A stretch of DNA of 49,991 bases from Candidatus Burkholderia humilis (GTDB taxonomy: Bacteria > Pseudomonadota > Gammaproteobacteria > Burkholderiales > Burkholderiaceae), in NCBI GenBank assembly GCA_001184405.1, contig LFMX01000037.1, positions 1 through 49,991 of the forward strand. Direction: 5' to 3'. The first letter of the stretch is position 1. The number at the start of each line of letters is the position of its first letter. A program made the position numbers and the translations under genes. The notes under the pieces are model-generated. The model saw only the letters and a list, made by a program, of their open reading frames with translations. It was not told where the DNA came from and made no database searches. Positions 47,761 through 49,991 of this stretch are shown one piece after another.

Positions 47761-49991
<2,231 letters not shown>

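Overview
The window looks like the chromosome of a Burkholderia-group betaproteobacterium (Burkholderia, Paraburkholderia or Caballeronia). It is GC-rich, with gene families and gene orders typical of that group: DUF3649-PepSY-DUF3325, DUF3034 plus a cupredoxin-like protein plus GGDEF-EAL, COG4705 and SrpA-like catalases. The assignment is inferred from protein content; no rRNA or tRNA gene was recognised.

The dominant feature is gene decay. About half of the recognisable genes carry 1-2 nt indels, nonsense codons or larger deletions, while immediate neighbours are intact. Several deletions fuse pieces of unrelated genes (near 9150, 10757, 22129 and 47760) or remove blocks inside genes (near 6477 and 15146). 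Such lesions are hard to explain as read error alone, although some 1-nt shifts in homopolymers could be. The pattern suggests a lineage undergoing genome reduction, such as a host-restricted symbiont, or possibly a metagenome-derived genome with extra indel noise.

Layout. 1-5410: broken katG; a broken LysR gene with an intact operator, divergent from an intact M20 amidohydrolase and a broken MHS transporter. 5430-7083: a Fur box and an iron-type operon (DUF3649, internally deleted PepSY protein, DUF3325). 7080-8816: hipBA with an intact antitoxin, a frameshifted HipA and four evenly spaced operators. 8818-11307: fused gene fragments (GNAT, SrpA-like catalase, cytochrome b561, DUF1330, gabD). 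11316-18211: COG4705 membrane protein, PEP-mutase-family enzyme, RidA, cytochrome c, catalase-like protein, MerR with an MFS pump, and pssA. 18267-24795: Sel1 lipoprotein-like protein, CpdB-like phosphatase, and the DUF3034/cupredoxin/GGDEF-EAL remnant. 24959-28636: two orphan response regulators, an HPt protein and a PAS-GGDEF protein. 28958-31986: an intact MHS transporter, Gfo/Idh/MocA oxidoreductase and type II dehydroquinase operon. 32242-38783: a broken aromatic amino acid permease next to an intact aromatic aminotransferase, small proteins, an M23 peptidase and a diguanylate cyclase. 39500-47140: a small membrane protein and an exopolysaccharide-type cluster on the minus strand, in which only the first gene (WecA/MraY type) is clearly intact. 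47715-end: the start of an IS5-type transposase abutting a hybrid sensor kinase that runs off the window.

Taken together, peroxide defence (katG and two catalase-family genes), persistence toxin activity, c-di-GMP signalling, exopolysaccharide synthesis and several transporters are being lost. Hydroaromatic catabolism, small regulators and some housekeeping-type enzymes remain intact.
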